DNA of 64,000 nucleotides from Strigamia acuminata (lineage: Eukaryota > Arthropoda > Chilopoda > Geophilomorpha > Linotaeniidae): contig OX442316.1 in NCBI GenBank assembly GCA_949358305.1, forward strand, positions 3,534,001 to 3,598,000, given 5' to 3'. Below are positions 9,244 through 21,400 of the stretch, piece after piece (position 1 is the stretch's first letter; the number at the start of each line of letters is the position of its first letter). A model generated the notes under the pieces. The model worked only from the letters and a program-made list of their open reading frames with translations. It was not told the origin of the DNA and did no database searches. The translations under genes were made by a program, and so were the position numbers.

Positions 9244-10860
9244 CAACCATGTCATGTGCATAGCCACAGGATAAGCAACTTGATTTCATCTGTTTGCTAA
9301 ATTGAATAGAGATGTAGTTCCTCCAGCATGTACATATTACATTTATCAATAAAAACTAGAAAAATATATTTTTCGTTTAAATAGAATTGTAAAAACAAAA
9401 TGAATTGTTTATTCTTGACTTGACATGGATGTTTGTTGTTGCTTATATACATATATTTATTATTCATACAGGTTTAGTTATGCACAGGAATACATTTCAA
9501 TCGAAATGTTAACTTTACTTTTTATTCTATTTATACAAGATGAAAAGAATATGCATGTACTGAAGACTTGCAATTTATACACATCTAAAATTCCTTTGAT
9601 CTGATGATTTTGCTTTGCATTAATAGTAATGTAATGGCAAGTCCTCTTAGGAATAAAAAATAAAAATCGATAGATCTGAGTTAATTGTTGCCTTTCTGTC
9701 TTTTATTTGCCATTTGAAATGTGATCTAGTAGCTACTTAATGCACTTATTCTGCAATTTACTTGATGATTCGACGTAAATAGGTTGAAATGTGCAAACAG
9801 TAGGGTAATATTGAAACTGTTTGACTTGAAAAGTGAAGCAATTTTTATTTTTCGATTTTAAAATTTTGTATTTTATAAATAAAAACAGTTTTTGGGGTCA
9901 AAATTGACCCCAGGGTGCGCGAAGGCGAGGTTAATACTAAATTTTTCAAGTGATTGGATGGTCGATGGAGTAATGACCTAGAGAAAATTGAATTTTGCCC
10001 TCTTTTTTTCCTTCAAGTTTCAATAAATCGATTTATTGGCTTGTATCTGACAAGAAAAACTGAAATTGGAAAGTGCGATGTGTTGGGGATTAGAGATATG
10101 GTCGGTGTGGTTGACGTTACAGCCATCGTTTTGGTTGTGTATGTGGTCATGTTGTTAGTGTCGCTGTTCAATTGCTATTTAATGGCTTTTCATTTCGTTT
10201 CACCTGACAAACCAATTTTTTTTTCTTTTCGGAGAACATTTTTTAAAGCGCTTCTTAAATCTTGCACGTATACTAGTAGAGCTTTTTTAAAGTGAATCTT
10301 TAGCAGTTAGTATCGGAATTTTATCGTTTTAGGATTTATAAAAGTTTTCTAGAAATAACATAATTAATATGTTTACATGTACTCAGTTATCTAGAAAATT
10401 GAAAATCCGAATATTGCTTTCCTGGAAAACTGATCGTGTAAACAAGCCAGTTTTCCGGAAAAGACAGACTTATTCGGAAAACTAAATTCCAGTTGTGCGA
10501 GGTAGATTTTGGGCGTTTTGCACATTGCAAATTACATGTAAACACCTGTGCGTGCCTAAAAGTGCCATACTGACCGTAATTATAAACAAAAATGATATAT
10601 TCCTTTGTTTTGTAACAAATTGTAATGTTTTTTGCTTTTGAGAGAAGTTACATGAGCTAAATTTGATTTGTTTAGGGTTAATTACCATTGTTAAATTTTG
10701 AATTTTAAATTTTTTAAATAAAATAAACGCAATTTGAATTTTTTTTTTGGGGGGAGGTCGACGTTTTAATTTTAATATCGGCGTAGGTATTGGTATCGGC
10801 CGATATTCGGTTGCCGATTATTGGTATCAGCGATATTGCAAAATATTGATATCAGTCAAA
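9244..10860. other. No supported gene
   Basis: AT-rich. The 113-codon frame at 9954-10295 is hydrophobic in the middle but has no family features. A hairpin-like GGAAAACT/AGTTTTCC set lies near 10420-10485. No repeats matched elsewhere. Confidence 0.5.
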
Positions 10861-10929
10861 GTATATAGCTGCGGCTATTATACGAGGGCGGCTACAATTC
10901 GAGGGCGACTCTTAATCGGTCAAATACGG
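10861..10929 (+). repeat. F3 right-end fragment
   Basis: Contains CTGCGGCT, two GAGGGCG words, GACTCTTAATCGG and the terminal AAATACGG followed by TA (10930). The same order occurs at 53059-53302 and 62560-62619. Confidence 0.6.
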
Positions 10930-11001
10930 TATTTGGAAAACTGATACAACGTAAACGTAGTAATGGATAGGCCCCTAAAAATTGGAGACTTAATATGCCT
11001 A

Positions 11002-11165
11002 CCGTATTACCGCGCTTTAAGTCGAATGCCGCTATAGCGCGAGTTTGACCAGACTGCCGGTAAACCCCGTTTTTACCCGCATGTCGTTCTAAAGGAGTAA
11101 GACTTTTTTCAATCAGAAATGAAAGAAAGCAAGCTTTAAAAACATTTTTAGATATCCACTTGAGC
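11002..11165 (+). mobile_element. F2 MITE, left part only
   Basis: Preceded by TA (11000-11001). Starts CCGTATTACCGCGCTTTAAG and continues with GTTTGACCAGACTGCCGG and TAGATATCCA, colinear with 3407-3590 and 56315-56545. It is cut off before the central region. Confidence 0.75.
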
Positions 11166-12117
11166 GCTCAAATGCGGCTGGTTGTGTTTAATTTTTTTCT
11201 GGTTTTATGACAAGGTTTTTCCATGTTGTTTGATACAACAACAATGACTGAAAAACAGAAAGTTAATCCACCTGTGCACAAGTTGTATTTCTGGAAAAAT
11301 TTAAAGTCGTTCACAGTTGAAATCCGATTTACTCGATTTCTGAAAATCAAGGAAATCTGGATCTTCGAAATTACAACCGGCAAAAGATGACCGGTAACAG
11401 TCGAAAAGCTTTTGGTAAACAACGACAAACGCATACTGTATTTGTAATCCAAACCAATGTGTATTAAAACACCTAAGCGCCGAACCATAAAAATAGACTT
11501 TATTATGGAACAATATGTTGTAAAGCAAAACAGCTTTTTCAATGCGTTTAGAATGCAATGGGTTTTACGCCGGATCTGCACTGCCTCATTATTCTTCCTT
11601 CATGTCCATCAAGCGCACTCTAGCTCGGATTTCGAGACAAGAACAGTGTGGGCAAGTTTTATTGGTATTGACCCAAAGTTTGTTTTCTCCCAATAGGAGA
11701 CACAACAAATCGAAGAATTGATTTACAGTCCATTTTACTTGCAGTTTATGTTTATGTGCACCGAAGAATCAATCAAATATAAAATGCAATATATGACATT
11801 AAATTTAGCAGATAAAACCAGATAAAGCCTCTTTGTGGGCATTTTTGGAAACTGTCCTGGAGAAATTTATTTTATTGAAGGCTCACATATTTGCATCTTT
11901 AAGGAAATTTCTTTTGGGAATAAAAGTGACAAATAGTTTGCACTTTGTTATGTATTTGCTTTCAACTCACAAGGAGACCACAATTGTTTAAATTTTTTAA
12001 AAATAAAGTATTGTTATTATCTAAACAGTCAATACTTTCTTTATTTAAATGCACCTCTCTCACACATTGTTACAAACAGTTACAACACAGAATTCTTTAC
12101 TGTGTGTTGTAACACTA
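11166..12117. other. No supported gene
   Basis: Unrecognised AT-rich DNA. A 137-codon minus-strand frame at 11168-11581 overlaps two other open frames, lacks any motif I know and has low-complexity hydrophobic composition. Left unannotated as a gene. Confidence 0.5.
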
Positions 12118-12579
12118 TACTTTGTCTGACCTTAAGAATAGAGAAAACTCCAGCCTTATTACTCTTAACTGTGGAGTGTGTGAACCCACAAGTGAAAGTA
12201 GTTCCTTTCTAGTTTGAATTTTTCAAATTTTTTTGATTACTACATCGGTTTAAGTGGTGTGGTTTTGTGTATATTAACTAATAAAATGTTGTTTCTCTTC
12301 ATCCAATTAATGTGTAGTCTGTTCGTATTATGATTAGTGTATTTTACACTCTATCGGTTAATTTTTCTAGGAAGTCAACAACATTTGAACTGCTTATTGC
12401 TTGTTTTGCCTGGAACGATTCCAAAATGTCGTCAAACAACTCTGGTAGTTGTTGTGTTGTTACTAAAACTTGGTGTTTTATTAAATCCTGGTGTATTGTT
12501 CTACTTTTCGGTATCACAACACCAGTGAAAAGGCCTCGACCAATGGGAGTTTTCTCTGTTCTTAAGGTCAGATAGCGTA
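12118..12579. mobile_element. A-family MITE, 462 bp
   Basis: TA at 12116-12117 and 12580-12581. Inverted ends TACTTTGTCTGACCTTAAG (left) and the complement at the right (CTTAAGGTCAGATAGCGTA). The right part has the family signature CACCAGTGAAA, CTCGACCAATGGGAG. Its outer 30 bp differ from those of other A copies but match each other. An isolated end of the same subtype lies at 29270-29301. Non-coding; short open frames inside are incidental. Confidence 0.8.
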
Positions 12580-12581
12580 TA

Positions 12582-13208
12582 CTTTTTTGGAGCCTTTGGT
12601 GTTAGAATAGGTTCTGCAAATTCGGAGAAATGGGACGGCATTACTCATTATGATATGCGTGCAAGTAGGTGGCGCACACTTGACTGGCTTTAAATCAACT
12701 AAAAACAATATTGCCACTAGAAATCGACTTGTAATAATAATAAATTCTCGTGAGCGATATTGTCACAGCTGTTTCGTGATGTTTTCAAATGCAGCCTTAC
12801 TCAGTTGAGGAAGGAAAAAAAGAATGTACTATTATGAGAGTGCATCAGGCTTAGTTCTACATTTGTAAACAGATTTCAAATTGTATTAGTTTTCTTTGTT
12901 TGATTTTGATTTTGATTTCATTTCTGGGCCAGTGAACTCAATCTCCGAAAACTCGAGCGTATTTGTTGAGAAGGGGTTTTGTATCTTTTTTATTGGAGGA
13001 ACATTTGCATTTGTCTGCACAGTAAACACAAACATACTAGCTGCATTTGAAAAGTGTGTTTATTATTGAAGTTAAATATGTTTTGTTGTTTAAATGTTGT
13101 TTGCAAGACCACTGCGTCTGAAAGCAGTCTAAATCAACCGCCATTTTTGAAGTTGCAATTCTGGTGTTTGTGAAATTTGGTTATCCTAAACTAAGATTGG
13201 ATAACAGC
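12582..13208. other. No gene or repeat recognised
   Basis: Mixed AT-rich DNA without a credible ORF. A short CTAGCTGCATTTGAAAAG near 13039 is reminiscent of the TAGCTGCATTC element end. Confidence 0.5.
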
Positions 13209-13210
13209 TA

Positions 13211-13634
13211 TACTCGAGTTGCACTCAAAAAGGCACCTCACAATGTGTACTCCTATTGGTCGAGCCAGTTTACTACTAACTCCAGACTGTATACTACTAC
13301 TAGGAGAAGTAGTTTTGATTTTTATTTATTGTTGTGATTGTTATGACTAGTTTAGTTAATGTTATTTTGATTTTATTTAATAAAATGTTATTTCCATCAT
13401 TAAAATGAAGTTTTACACATTAAAAAATGTCAAACTCATGTTTGTTGTGTTTATTGCTTACATCGTCTGGAAGTTTGAATTTTAGGCCGTTGCCTAGGCA
13501 ATCGATTGCAATGTCTGTACATTGTAATGCAATTTTGGTGTTTGGGTCTACTTTTCCGGATCACTACACCAGTAAACTGGCTCGACCAATGGGAGTACAC
13601 ATTGTGAGGTGCCTTTTTGAGTGCAACTTGTGTA
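13211..13634 (-). mobile_element. A-family MITE, 424 bp
   Basis: TA flanks at 13209-13210 and 13635-13636. Inverted ends of about 60 bp: TACTCGAGTTGCACTC, AAAAAGGCACCTCACAATG, then ATTGGTCGAGCCAGTTTA. It is the reverse-oriented near twin of 33853-34276, also 424 bp. The interior has AATAAAATGTTATTTCC and CAATGTCTGTACATTGTAAT blocks that recur in all A copies. The right TA is shared with the next element (13637). Confidence 0.9.
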
Positions 13635-13636
13635 TA

Positions 13637-13934
13637 CCGAACCGCCCCGTTTAAACGCCCGGGTTCAAAAAAGCGCCGGCCCCGTTTTAGCGCCGGGCAG
13701 TCATCGGCGATTTACTAAATTGCCGCCGGCCCCGAATAAGCGCCGGGTCCCTAAAAAACCCCGATATTTTGCAAAAAATCAATGATTTTGGCCGAAAAAT
13801 TGCCATTTTTTGCCCAAAATCGGCGATTTTTTGGTTATGCGCCGGGTTCAATTAAACGCCGGGGTTCAAATTGGCGCCGGGGAAAGCGGCTGAAAAAGAA
13901 TTAAACGCCCGGGCGTTTAAACGAGGCGGTACGG
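13637..13934. mobile_element. F1 MITE, second complete copy
   Basis: 298 bp between TA dinucleotides (13635-13636, 13935-13936). Ends CCGAACCGCCCCGTTTAA and complement TTTAAACGAGGCGGTACGG. The interior has multiple GCGCCGGG and CGGCGATTTT words like 4353-4635. Abuts the A-family MITE with a single shared TA. Confidence 0.85.
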
Positions 13935-14229
13935 TAGTTAGCAAATTGAAGTAAACGCGTGCAATTCTGACGACCACTTAAACTGGACTAAAAGTTGGGC
14001 CAATTGGTCTGTATTGAGTATCGAATGAGTTGATGTACCGAGCTGGGGTCACAATAAAACAAATGAAGCGTGTTTAAGATATCAGGACCTACTAGCAAAC
14101 TCTTGGTAGCACCCATTTCAAGTTTTAACCTGTGATAAGCCGTCCATGTTCATGCAAGCATGGGCATACAAAGCGGTCTCCAAATCTCTTGACTACATGG
14201 CACTAAACACATTGTTTGGTCCATTCACC

Positions 14230-14560
14230 AATTATATGTGAAGCGGTATTATGTCGACTTGACACGTGACTTTGGAATGAGTGGTTGTTTCTAATTACGG
14301 AGACCTGCAGGTGCTAAGACTCTTAAGACACACCGGGTATGCTTTATTCCTCTCGAGTTGTGGATATATTGGGACGTGCAGTGAAGCCAATATTGTGGCG
14401 TCGCTTTTCTGTACGAGATCGGATGACTCGTAAACGGAAGTCTAGTTTTTAGTCATATTTTCTCAATTATAACCCTTTGTTCCTGTTTTAAGAAATGTAA
14501 ACTCATTTTTTAACACAATAAATCTTGTCTTTACCAAAAAAGCATGGTTTTTATTCGTTG
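14230..14560 (+). repeat. LTR-like repeat with AATAAA, copy 1
   Basis: Shares with 18480-18730 the ordered words TGTTTCTAATT, GACACGTGAC (GACGCGTGAC), ACCCTTTGT, ACACAATAAA and CTTACC...AAAAAG.CATG.TTTATT. The AATAAA followed by T/G-rich sequence suggests a 3' end or LTR R-U5 region, but no ORFs or flanking duplications were found. Confidence 0.35.
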
Positions 14561-15007
14561 CAGCAAAGTATCAAGATAAATCAAAATTTTAATCAGTTTT
14601 TCATCAGAGATTAATTCATTTTAATTGCGAGAATTCAAATATATTATTACTTGGATATACCTACATGATAAAAGAGAAATTTATTCATTGCAGTGATTTT
14701 AGCTCATTGAATGTGGTTGTGTTTTTGTTGACATTTATTTTATTTATGTTTTGCTATAGAAGATGATTGGAAACTGTCGAAAGGCCTTTGGAATACTAAC
14801 ATAGCGTATTGTAAATGTCATTAAATCTATCAAACACTATCAGAAAATTACTAATTAATTTTATTTATTAATTGTGCTGGCTATTAACATTGGAAGTGCC
14901 AATGAATATTAATCATAGAATGTCGATACTGATATTTCTAATTTATCAAAATGCATATTTAAACAAATTATTTTTAGAACATCAATTTTTTTTTACAGTG
15001 AAGCAGG

Positions 15008-15009
<2 letters not shown>

Positions 15010-15101
<92 letters not shown>
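15010..15101 (+). repeat. (ATT)n microsatellite
   Basis: About 30 uninterrupted ATT triplets. It gives a run of isoleucines in one frame of the 94-codon open frame 14872-15156, which is therefore not a gene. It is followed by ATATCGATATCGGCAATATTGCCGG, a small palindrome-rich tract. Confidence 0.97.
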
Positions 15102-15102
<1 letters not shown>

Positions 15103-17409
15103 TTGACAAAAATATCGATATCGGCAATATTGCCGGTGTCGCCTGATATCGGATAATTATGGTATCGCTCAAACCCTATTTCATTACAACATTAGTTCTG
15201 GTTTGTGGACTGTTTCATGCAATCTACAATAAACCACAAGCAGTAATTTCGAGAATTGGGTTGTAAATTAGTCGTAAAAATCCTAACAAGAACTAATTTG
15301 GAACTGCAATGTATTGTCACACATACACTGTTCCAAGGTTTAATGTGTAAATACTTTGGAAAGCATGTTGCAGCAGTCTATAATCGTTTGGTAACATAAA
15401 CCACAAAATCAAATCCCACTTCGGCTCTCTTCTATTGCTAAGCTGTGGCTTATGTCAACCGTCGAGAAACAAATCTTAACTTTCATTGGAAACTTCTGGC
15501 TTTACTCAATCAATACCTACCTCCACAAACTTTGAGATGATATTATACGTGACAGAAAAACTAACAGCCCAGGATCAGTAGAATCCAGGATGGAAAATCG
15601 AACCGCATTTTACCTGATTGCCAATCAGCTGCTATCCAGACTACCAACCATGAACCAAGAATAATGTCCTCATGTATTCACTTGTTATTTGCTGTTTGGA
15701 GCGTTGTTTGGACAAAGCCAATCACGTGTGTTTTATTACTAGGCGCATTCATAAAGTAATTTAGACTAAAGAGCATTTTATACGACATACCACAGTGGTT
15801 GCAAGTTTTGTACAAAGGATTGCTTCAAAATAAGAAAATAGCAAGTAATACAATTCAAAAATGGCAGAAAATTGATGACATAATCACTGATTGACTAATC
15901 AGACAAAGGCATGTTACGTGATATTAACTTTATCCATTTTTTTGCATCAAACCTAAAATATTCTATACTTGTGTCACCCCCATTTTTATGTAAAATCACT
16001 GCCAAATTTATATTTATACAAAACTTATTAACTTGGTAATTTTAAATGAATTCTAATGACAAAATACATTTATTAAAAAATTGGTTTGATTCCAGATGAA
16101 GCGCAAAAAGAAATATTTCAAAAAAACTGATTATTCTATACTTACGGCGCGCACCTTAAAGTCACTTTAGGCTTCAATATTGAACGCACTCAATTGATTT
16201 TAATTCTTTGTCATTCGAATTTATTTCTTGTTGTAAATCTGCCATTTTGGGACACTGTCGATAAAAGTTTCAAGAGGAATTTTTTGTTTGTGATTAAATT
16301 GGGTTGGCACGCATGACTCAATTTTATACATATAAAAAAAATCTAATATATTTGTTTACAAAATCTGGAGGTAACTACATGAATACTTTTAATAAAATTG
16401 TATGCAGGAGTTGCTGTTGTTGACAACTTTTTAAAAACAAAAAATTTTTTTTTTATTATTTTTATTTTGAAGGTGAAGAAAATTAGATGGAACAAAATCT
16501 GGTTTCATTTTATTTAAAAGAGGAAAAAATCTTTTAAGATATTGGGTTTCCAATTTTCTGCTCCTTAGCATCCCCTGGCTTCGGGGCAAGTTGTGCTGCT
16601 CTGCATTTCACAAAAGTGCTTCTGTGTGTGGCACAATGCCATGTGCAAATACCAGCGAACAAGTTGCTGTTTGTATTTTTTTCTCACCCAGTTGTGTTGC
16701 TACGAGCATTTGCCGAGGGTTTTTGGAGGCATTCAAGTGACGCTTTTGTCAGCGGGTTTGGAAAGCGGGAACAAACGTCCACGGTCGGAAATTGTGGAAA
16801 TGAAGAGCTAAATTAGAAGTTAAAGAACATTAAATGTAAATAAGCGAAGAAAAGGTTTGGATAAAAGTTTGTCGAGGTGTGTAAAGGATTAAAGTCACAG
16901 GAAGATGAGTGAGGCAAAAATCAAGCTGTGGTTAAATGAAGCAGGAGTGTGACACATTGGAGGAGAAAGAGACGACTCATGGTGTGAAATATTGCATTTA
17001 ATATTTGGGAGACGCTTAGAAGCATCGTTGTAATAAACTATTGTGACGTTTTTCATTTTTCTTATTTATACTTCATGCCTTGTCGCCGTTAAAAGAATTT
17101 TTTATAATATGAAATAATATGCAGTTCTAAAATTCATCACCAGAAGATTTGGGCACTGCTGGCAATTTAAAATGGAATAACATACGATGCCACCTGGGTG
17201 CCAGAAACACCGGATGATTAAGATTTTTCAGCCTTTTTTCACATTCCTTGTTGACCTATTAGCAGAGAAAGTATTTTCACTGTTAAAAATTGCACTGGCT
17301 TCACACTGGCAGTACCACTAAGGGATTAACTGTAAAGAAGGAAGAAAGTGACTTGGCTTTAATATTAAAAAAAAGTTGCAATTAACTGCGTAAAATCAAA
17401 GAAATCAGA
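15102..17409. other. No supported gene
   Basis: Long AT-rich stretch. The overlapping 66-72 codon frames at 16593-16816 have cysteine-rich but family-less products. A short frame ATGAGTGAGGCAAAAATCAA begins near 16904 and stops after 15 codons. A weak relic of the AACCAAGGAT family is visible near 15650-15740. Confidence 0.5.
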
Positions 17410-17630
17410 GCAGTGACCACTTTTATTTGTGTCAAGTGACTTAACTGAAATCTCTCATAAGTTTTTTGTTTATTTTGTTGGTTTTTGTGCTGAATTAAAG
17501 TAAATTCACTATATTTTTCAACCCTCATATGCAAATTTATTTATTTATTATGGTAAACCTGATAAACTTTGAATAAATATTTTGATTACACATTGAAAAG
17601 AGATGACCACATGCACCTGGGTTTGAGTAC
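17410..17630 (+). mobile_element. Right terminus of the Tc1-derived palindromic family, diverged
   Basis: Ends GCACCTGGGTTTGAGTAC and then TA, and upstream carries GCAGTGACCACTTTTA, TTGTTTATTTTG and ATTTATTTATTAT in the same order as the right ends at 27000-27252 and 33600-33850. Only the 3' UTR plus TIR are present; this copy is more diverged than the two full palindromes. Confidence 0.8.
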
Positions 17631-18143
17631 TATAAAAATAAATTGAAATCAAATGTGTAAAATCGAAGAAATCGGTTGAAAATCAAATTTAATGACAAAA
17701 ATTGCATGAAATGTGAAAACTTTCAAAACGGTTGAAATCAAATAAAAAAAAATTAAATATTGATTATTCGATCTTTCAATACCGTTCGATACTGTGGAAA
17801 CTGTAGTTTCCAAAGGGAACTAGAAGGGTTGAATGTTTTTCCCGCTTTGATCGAAGGCTTTAGAGAGTTTGTGCCTGCGACTTCAATATGCAGTTTCCTA
17901 GTGAAAGGAGATTATTTGTTTAGTCTAAATTTTTGATTGTTTGTCAGAAAAAATCAAATGTAACGAACGCATGTTTACTTGCCAACTCCAAATCAGTTTC
18001 AATCCATATCCATGGTAATAATTTATGCAAGTTTTTGCTATTGCAAATATAATTCGAGTTGTTGCAGCAAAAAATACCACTGCGTTTAACATTGTGTTGC
18101 ATTGTTGCGTTTTGTGAGTGTAAATCAATCATACTTGGATTTA
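17631..18143. other. No gene recognised
   Basis: AT-rich; one TGTGGAAAC/GTTTCCAAAG hairpin at 17793-17817 that recurs at 1336 and 22835. The 60-codon minus-strand frames overlapping at 17925-18132 are in different frames and have no motifs. Confidence 0.5.
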
Positions 18144-18340
18144 CCGTATTTTACCGCTGCTGAGACACGAAGAATAGCGTATTTTTGCAAAAATACAGTA
18201 TTGTTTCCGTATTTACCCTCACGAACGATGAACCTACATTTCGTTCATGACGTTCAGACTTTGTTAGTTACATTGAACAAATGTAACAAACGAAAAACCA
18301 AAATTGTAATTGCTGACAAAAATCAAATAATAAGTATAAC
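18144..18340 (+). mobile_element. F3 MITE, left part
   Basis: Preceded by TA; starts CCGTATTTTACCG, then GCTGAGACAC, TTTTTGCAAAAATAC, TTCCGTATTTACCCTCACG, ACATTGAACAAATGTAACAA and CAAAAATTG... colinear with 53059-53302. Right terminus missing. Confidence 0.75.
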
Positions 18341-18479
18341 CGGACACTTAACAAATATCCGACTCCTTTTTAAGAATAAAGCATTTATATTTTCATATAA
18401 AATCCTGGTTCATTCTAAGCAAAACATAAGTTACATGGATTAATTAACATCCCCTTTATCCACGTAACAATATTGTAAA

Positions 18480-18730
18480 AACTAGCGTTTAAAGAAAGAA
18501 TGTGGGTCGCCAGAGTTTGAGTAGAGCAACGTGTTGGAAAGCGGAGAAGCCAACTTTCAGGAGGTGTTTCTAATTGAGACTATATGACGCGTGACAGGAA
18601 GTGATTGTAAAGTGTCATAAATAATGCTAAAAACCCTTTGTGGCCTTGAAATTGTAAAAGAGAACCCCAAATTATACACAATAAACTTGCTCTTACCTTA
18701 AAAAGACATGATTTATTTTTGTGGATCAGA
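18480..18730 (+). repeat. LTR-like repeat with AATAAA, copy 2
   Basis: Diverged relative of 14230-14560 (see there). Includes GACGCGTGACAGG, AACCCTTTGT, ACACAATAAACTTG and a terminal CATGATTTATTTTTG. Confidence 0.35.
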
Positions 18731-19786
18731 TAAAGCGACAAAACAATAAGTATACAGTTATTTGAGTAAAATATTACAAATTGGCCTTGCGAACTTTCAA
18801 ATATATGTTCGCTGTATTGTAAGACAAACCCTGTTTATAGAGATGCTAAAAAAGCATTTTGCATTCTAAGACGCATCGATTGCAAGACACATTCCGTTTT
18901 TAGAGATGTTTATATGGGGAAAAAGTGTCTTAGAATCAAGGAAATACGGTATTTTGATTATCGGCAAAAATTTTAAAGCCGGGTTATAATTTGGCAAAAA
19001 AAGGTGATGCACTTTGTTCTTGAGTTTCCGTTATTTATTACTGCCAGCATGAGCCTGCGTAGATGGTTTTAGATAATTCAACGTCATTTCTGTTGTATAT
19101 CAAAAGGTCAATAAAAGTTGACGGCTATTGCTTACATCTTCGTCAATTTATTCCAAATAGATGTTGTTGTCAACGACTGTAATAGCAGTAGCATCTGCTG
19201 TTGTTGGCACTTAGCAAGCTACTTGAAAAGCATCAAATTGATGTGCAATCTCTGGAGCACTAATACAAATTGATGGTTATGCATTATTGCAATAGTTATG
19301 CTCGAGTTGTTTAAATAAGGGGAATAAATTAGTATTTTAAATTAATGATCTTGCGTTCTGACTACTCGGTGAAGATGTTGGGGGCTGACTGTGCCTTGGG
19401 AAATCGATGATTTTCATTATTGCTTAGCCCTTGGCCAATTTCAAACGGAAAAGGAAATTCTCAAGTGGAAAACTTCTCCAGGGCGAAGACAAAGGAAACA
19501 TTTTTGTTAATTATTTACAGGAAATCTCAAATTGAAAAAATATTGTTGAGTAATTTGGAATGGAATTTTGATAATAAATCATAAAAAAATAAACAAAGCA
19601 AATTAAACTTCCAGTTAGTTATGCAAATGAATTAAATAACTTTTCTTGGTGTTCTCAAATTAAAAATTGCATCCTATTGTGTTTCGTGGGAGTATCGTTC
19701 CAATTACTTACGAACAAAAATTTTGTATTAAACTTTGTACAGCCGGATTCCGTGCACAGGCGGAATTATTCTGTTTACGGTTGATG
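18731..19786. other. Unannotated except an ATACGG-ended repeat at 18810-18949
   Basis: Around 18810-18949 GTTTATAGAGATG, GCATTCTAAGACGCATCG and TCTTAGAATCAAGGAAATACGG then TA suggest a further small TACCGTA-ended family (only one copy seen). The remainder is featureless. Confidence 0.4.
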
Positions 19787-20270
19787 GAACTATGAACCAA
19801 AGATAATACGAACACGTATCCGTGTGTTATTTCCTATTGATTCGTTGTTCTGTGCGATGATTGGATGACAGCATGGATGACAGGATGAAGAAGCTTCGGA
19901 GGTTACGTGATTTCACTATTTGGGGTTCTCATATCCTGGGGTTGCAGCAAGCAGCGCTATTGTGCTCTTAGTACGATGGAGTCGGAAACGTATTGCTTGC
20001 CAACTACGCTTGAATTAAATTTGCGTATTAATTCTTTAAATAACTTTATATATTTAAGCATTTATCCAGGAATAATTAATTCTACACAGCTGTAAATAAT
20101 ATGGACAAAGCTTCCACTGTCCATTTGGGTCAGCAACTATCCACTAGTCATCTAGTCAACTAAAGGTCAACTAGAGGTCAACAGTTTGTTACTTGTTGTC
20201 ATCCCAGAATACAGTGCGGCTATGTATTAAGTGGCGACATCGGTGTTATCTTTCATAACGTTGATCACCG
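19787..20270 (-). mobile_element. AACCAAGGAT MITE, diverged copy with insertion
   Basis: Reverse-orientation relative of 5906-6140: AACTATGAACCAAAGATAAT, ACACGTATCCGTGTGTTAT, GATTGGATGACAGCATG, GCTTGCCAACTACGC, TTGTCATCCCAGAATACAG, GTGGCGACATCGG. It is longer because of unrelated sequence in the middle. Confidence 0.5.
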
Positions 20271-20986
20271 CCGTTAAATTAACCGGTCATTTGCATGACT
20301 AACGTTCGGATACTCGACGCTCTATTGTATACCGAATACCGGTTTTACCAAAAGTGCGGTATTTGAGAAACTCTAATCCTATGGTGGTTTGAAATTCAGA
20401 AGGTTTTAATCTTCTTTTTAACCCTTAAACTGTATGAATAAGATCTCAACGGAGCTGGTTGCATTGCCATAGCAACAAAATTGTCTGGCATAGCTGCTTG
20501 CGGCTGGCCAATGAGGAACTGAGATGCTTTGGCCAATTCATATCTTTGATGGCGAGCTTTTAATAGTACAATATCTTGCTCTTCAATTTTATGAGTTAAC
20601 AGGCAGTAACATTTTTTATTGTTTTGTTCAGAATTAATTTTCTTCTTGATATTACAAATTAAATTTGTTTCTTAGTTGTCTACCTATCAGCCGCATAACA
20701 GGGGGTAGCTATAAAATCCAGCTACCCTTAAAAAAAATGTGAAATTTTAAAACTTAATTTTTTTATGCCGTGTTTTTATCAGAAAAAAAAACTGGTATCC
20801 ACAATAACTTATTTTTTCAACTTACTACAGTATTTTTTTTTTGGGGGGGGGGGGGGAACAGTAGGCCTAATACATATGTAGTGACGTCATAACTCTGAAG
20901 GAACTACGGTAGTTGCACCCTCTATATCATAAATGGGGTAAATTATATATAAATTGTACTATTCCTAACAGTGTTGTGTTTATATT
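20271..20986. repeat. Unassigned DNA with a T11/G14 homopolymer junction
   Basis: 20832-20856 is a run of T directly followed by a run of G (about 11 and 14 bases). No gene found in the interval. Confidence 0.6.
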
Positions 20987-21400
20987 GTTTCAAAAATGAT
21001 AAGCTGAAGGTGCTGAAGTGATTATGACGATTATTCTGCTAAAGCGATTATCTTGTCACTTGTGTGGGCCAATCACAAGAATAATCGCTTCATCCCTTCA
21101 GCGCTTATGTATAATCGTCTGAAAAAAAGTTGTTAGTGCTGAAGAATGCTTAAACTAAAACAAAGAGAGTTTGTTGAAAATTATTAAATAAATAAAAATA
21201 AATAATCAATTTAATTTAACAAAAACAAATAAATAATTAACAAAAATTAAATTAATTAAATTAAATTTAAAAAAAAGTATAAATAAAAGTCATGTGACAT
21301 GCAAAATAATCACTTGAATCTGGCGTGGGTCCTCAATAATGCAATGATTGTGATTATTGGAGCAATCACTTCAGCGCCTTCAGCATGTCATTTATGAAAC
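20987..21400. mobile_element. GCTGAAG foldback MITE
   Basis: Inverted ends of about 35 bp: GTTTCAAAAATGA, GCTGAAGGTGCTGAAGTG on the left; the complement CACTTCAGCGCCTTCAGC ... TCATTTATGAAAC on the right. The left half has its own internal inverted repeat of the same words (CGCTTCATCCCTTCAGCGC) and a CCAAT box at 21069. 414 bp, non-coding, class not determined. Confidence 0.7.

Noticed and set aside
9954-10295. 113-codon frame with a hydrophobic segment
   Set aside because: No family match, no splice or promoter context, typical AT-rich chance frame.
11168-11581. 137-codon minus-strand frame
   Set aside because: Overlaps open frames in other phases, no recognisable motif; AT-rich chance frame is likelier.
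13427-13654. 75-codon frame that also appears at 33806-34060
   Set aside because: Shared only because the two A-family copies are near twins; other A copies do not preserve the frame.
14872-15156. 94-codon frame with about 29 isoleucines
   Set aside because: Translation of the (ATT)n microsatellite.
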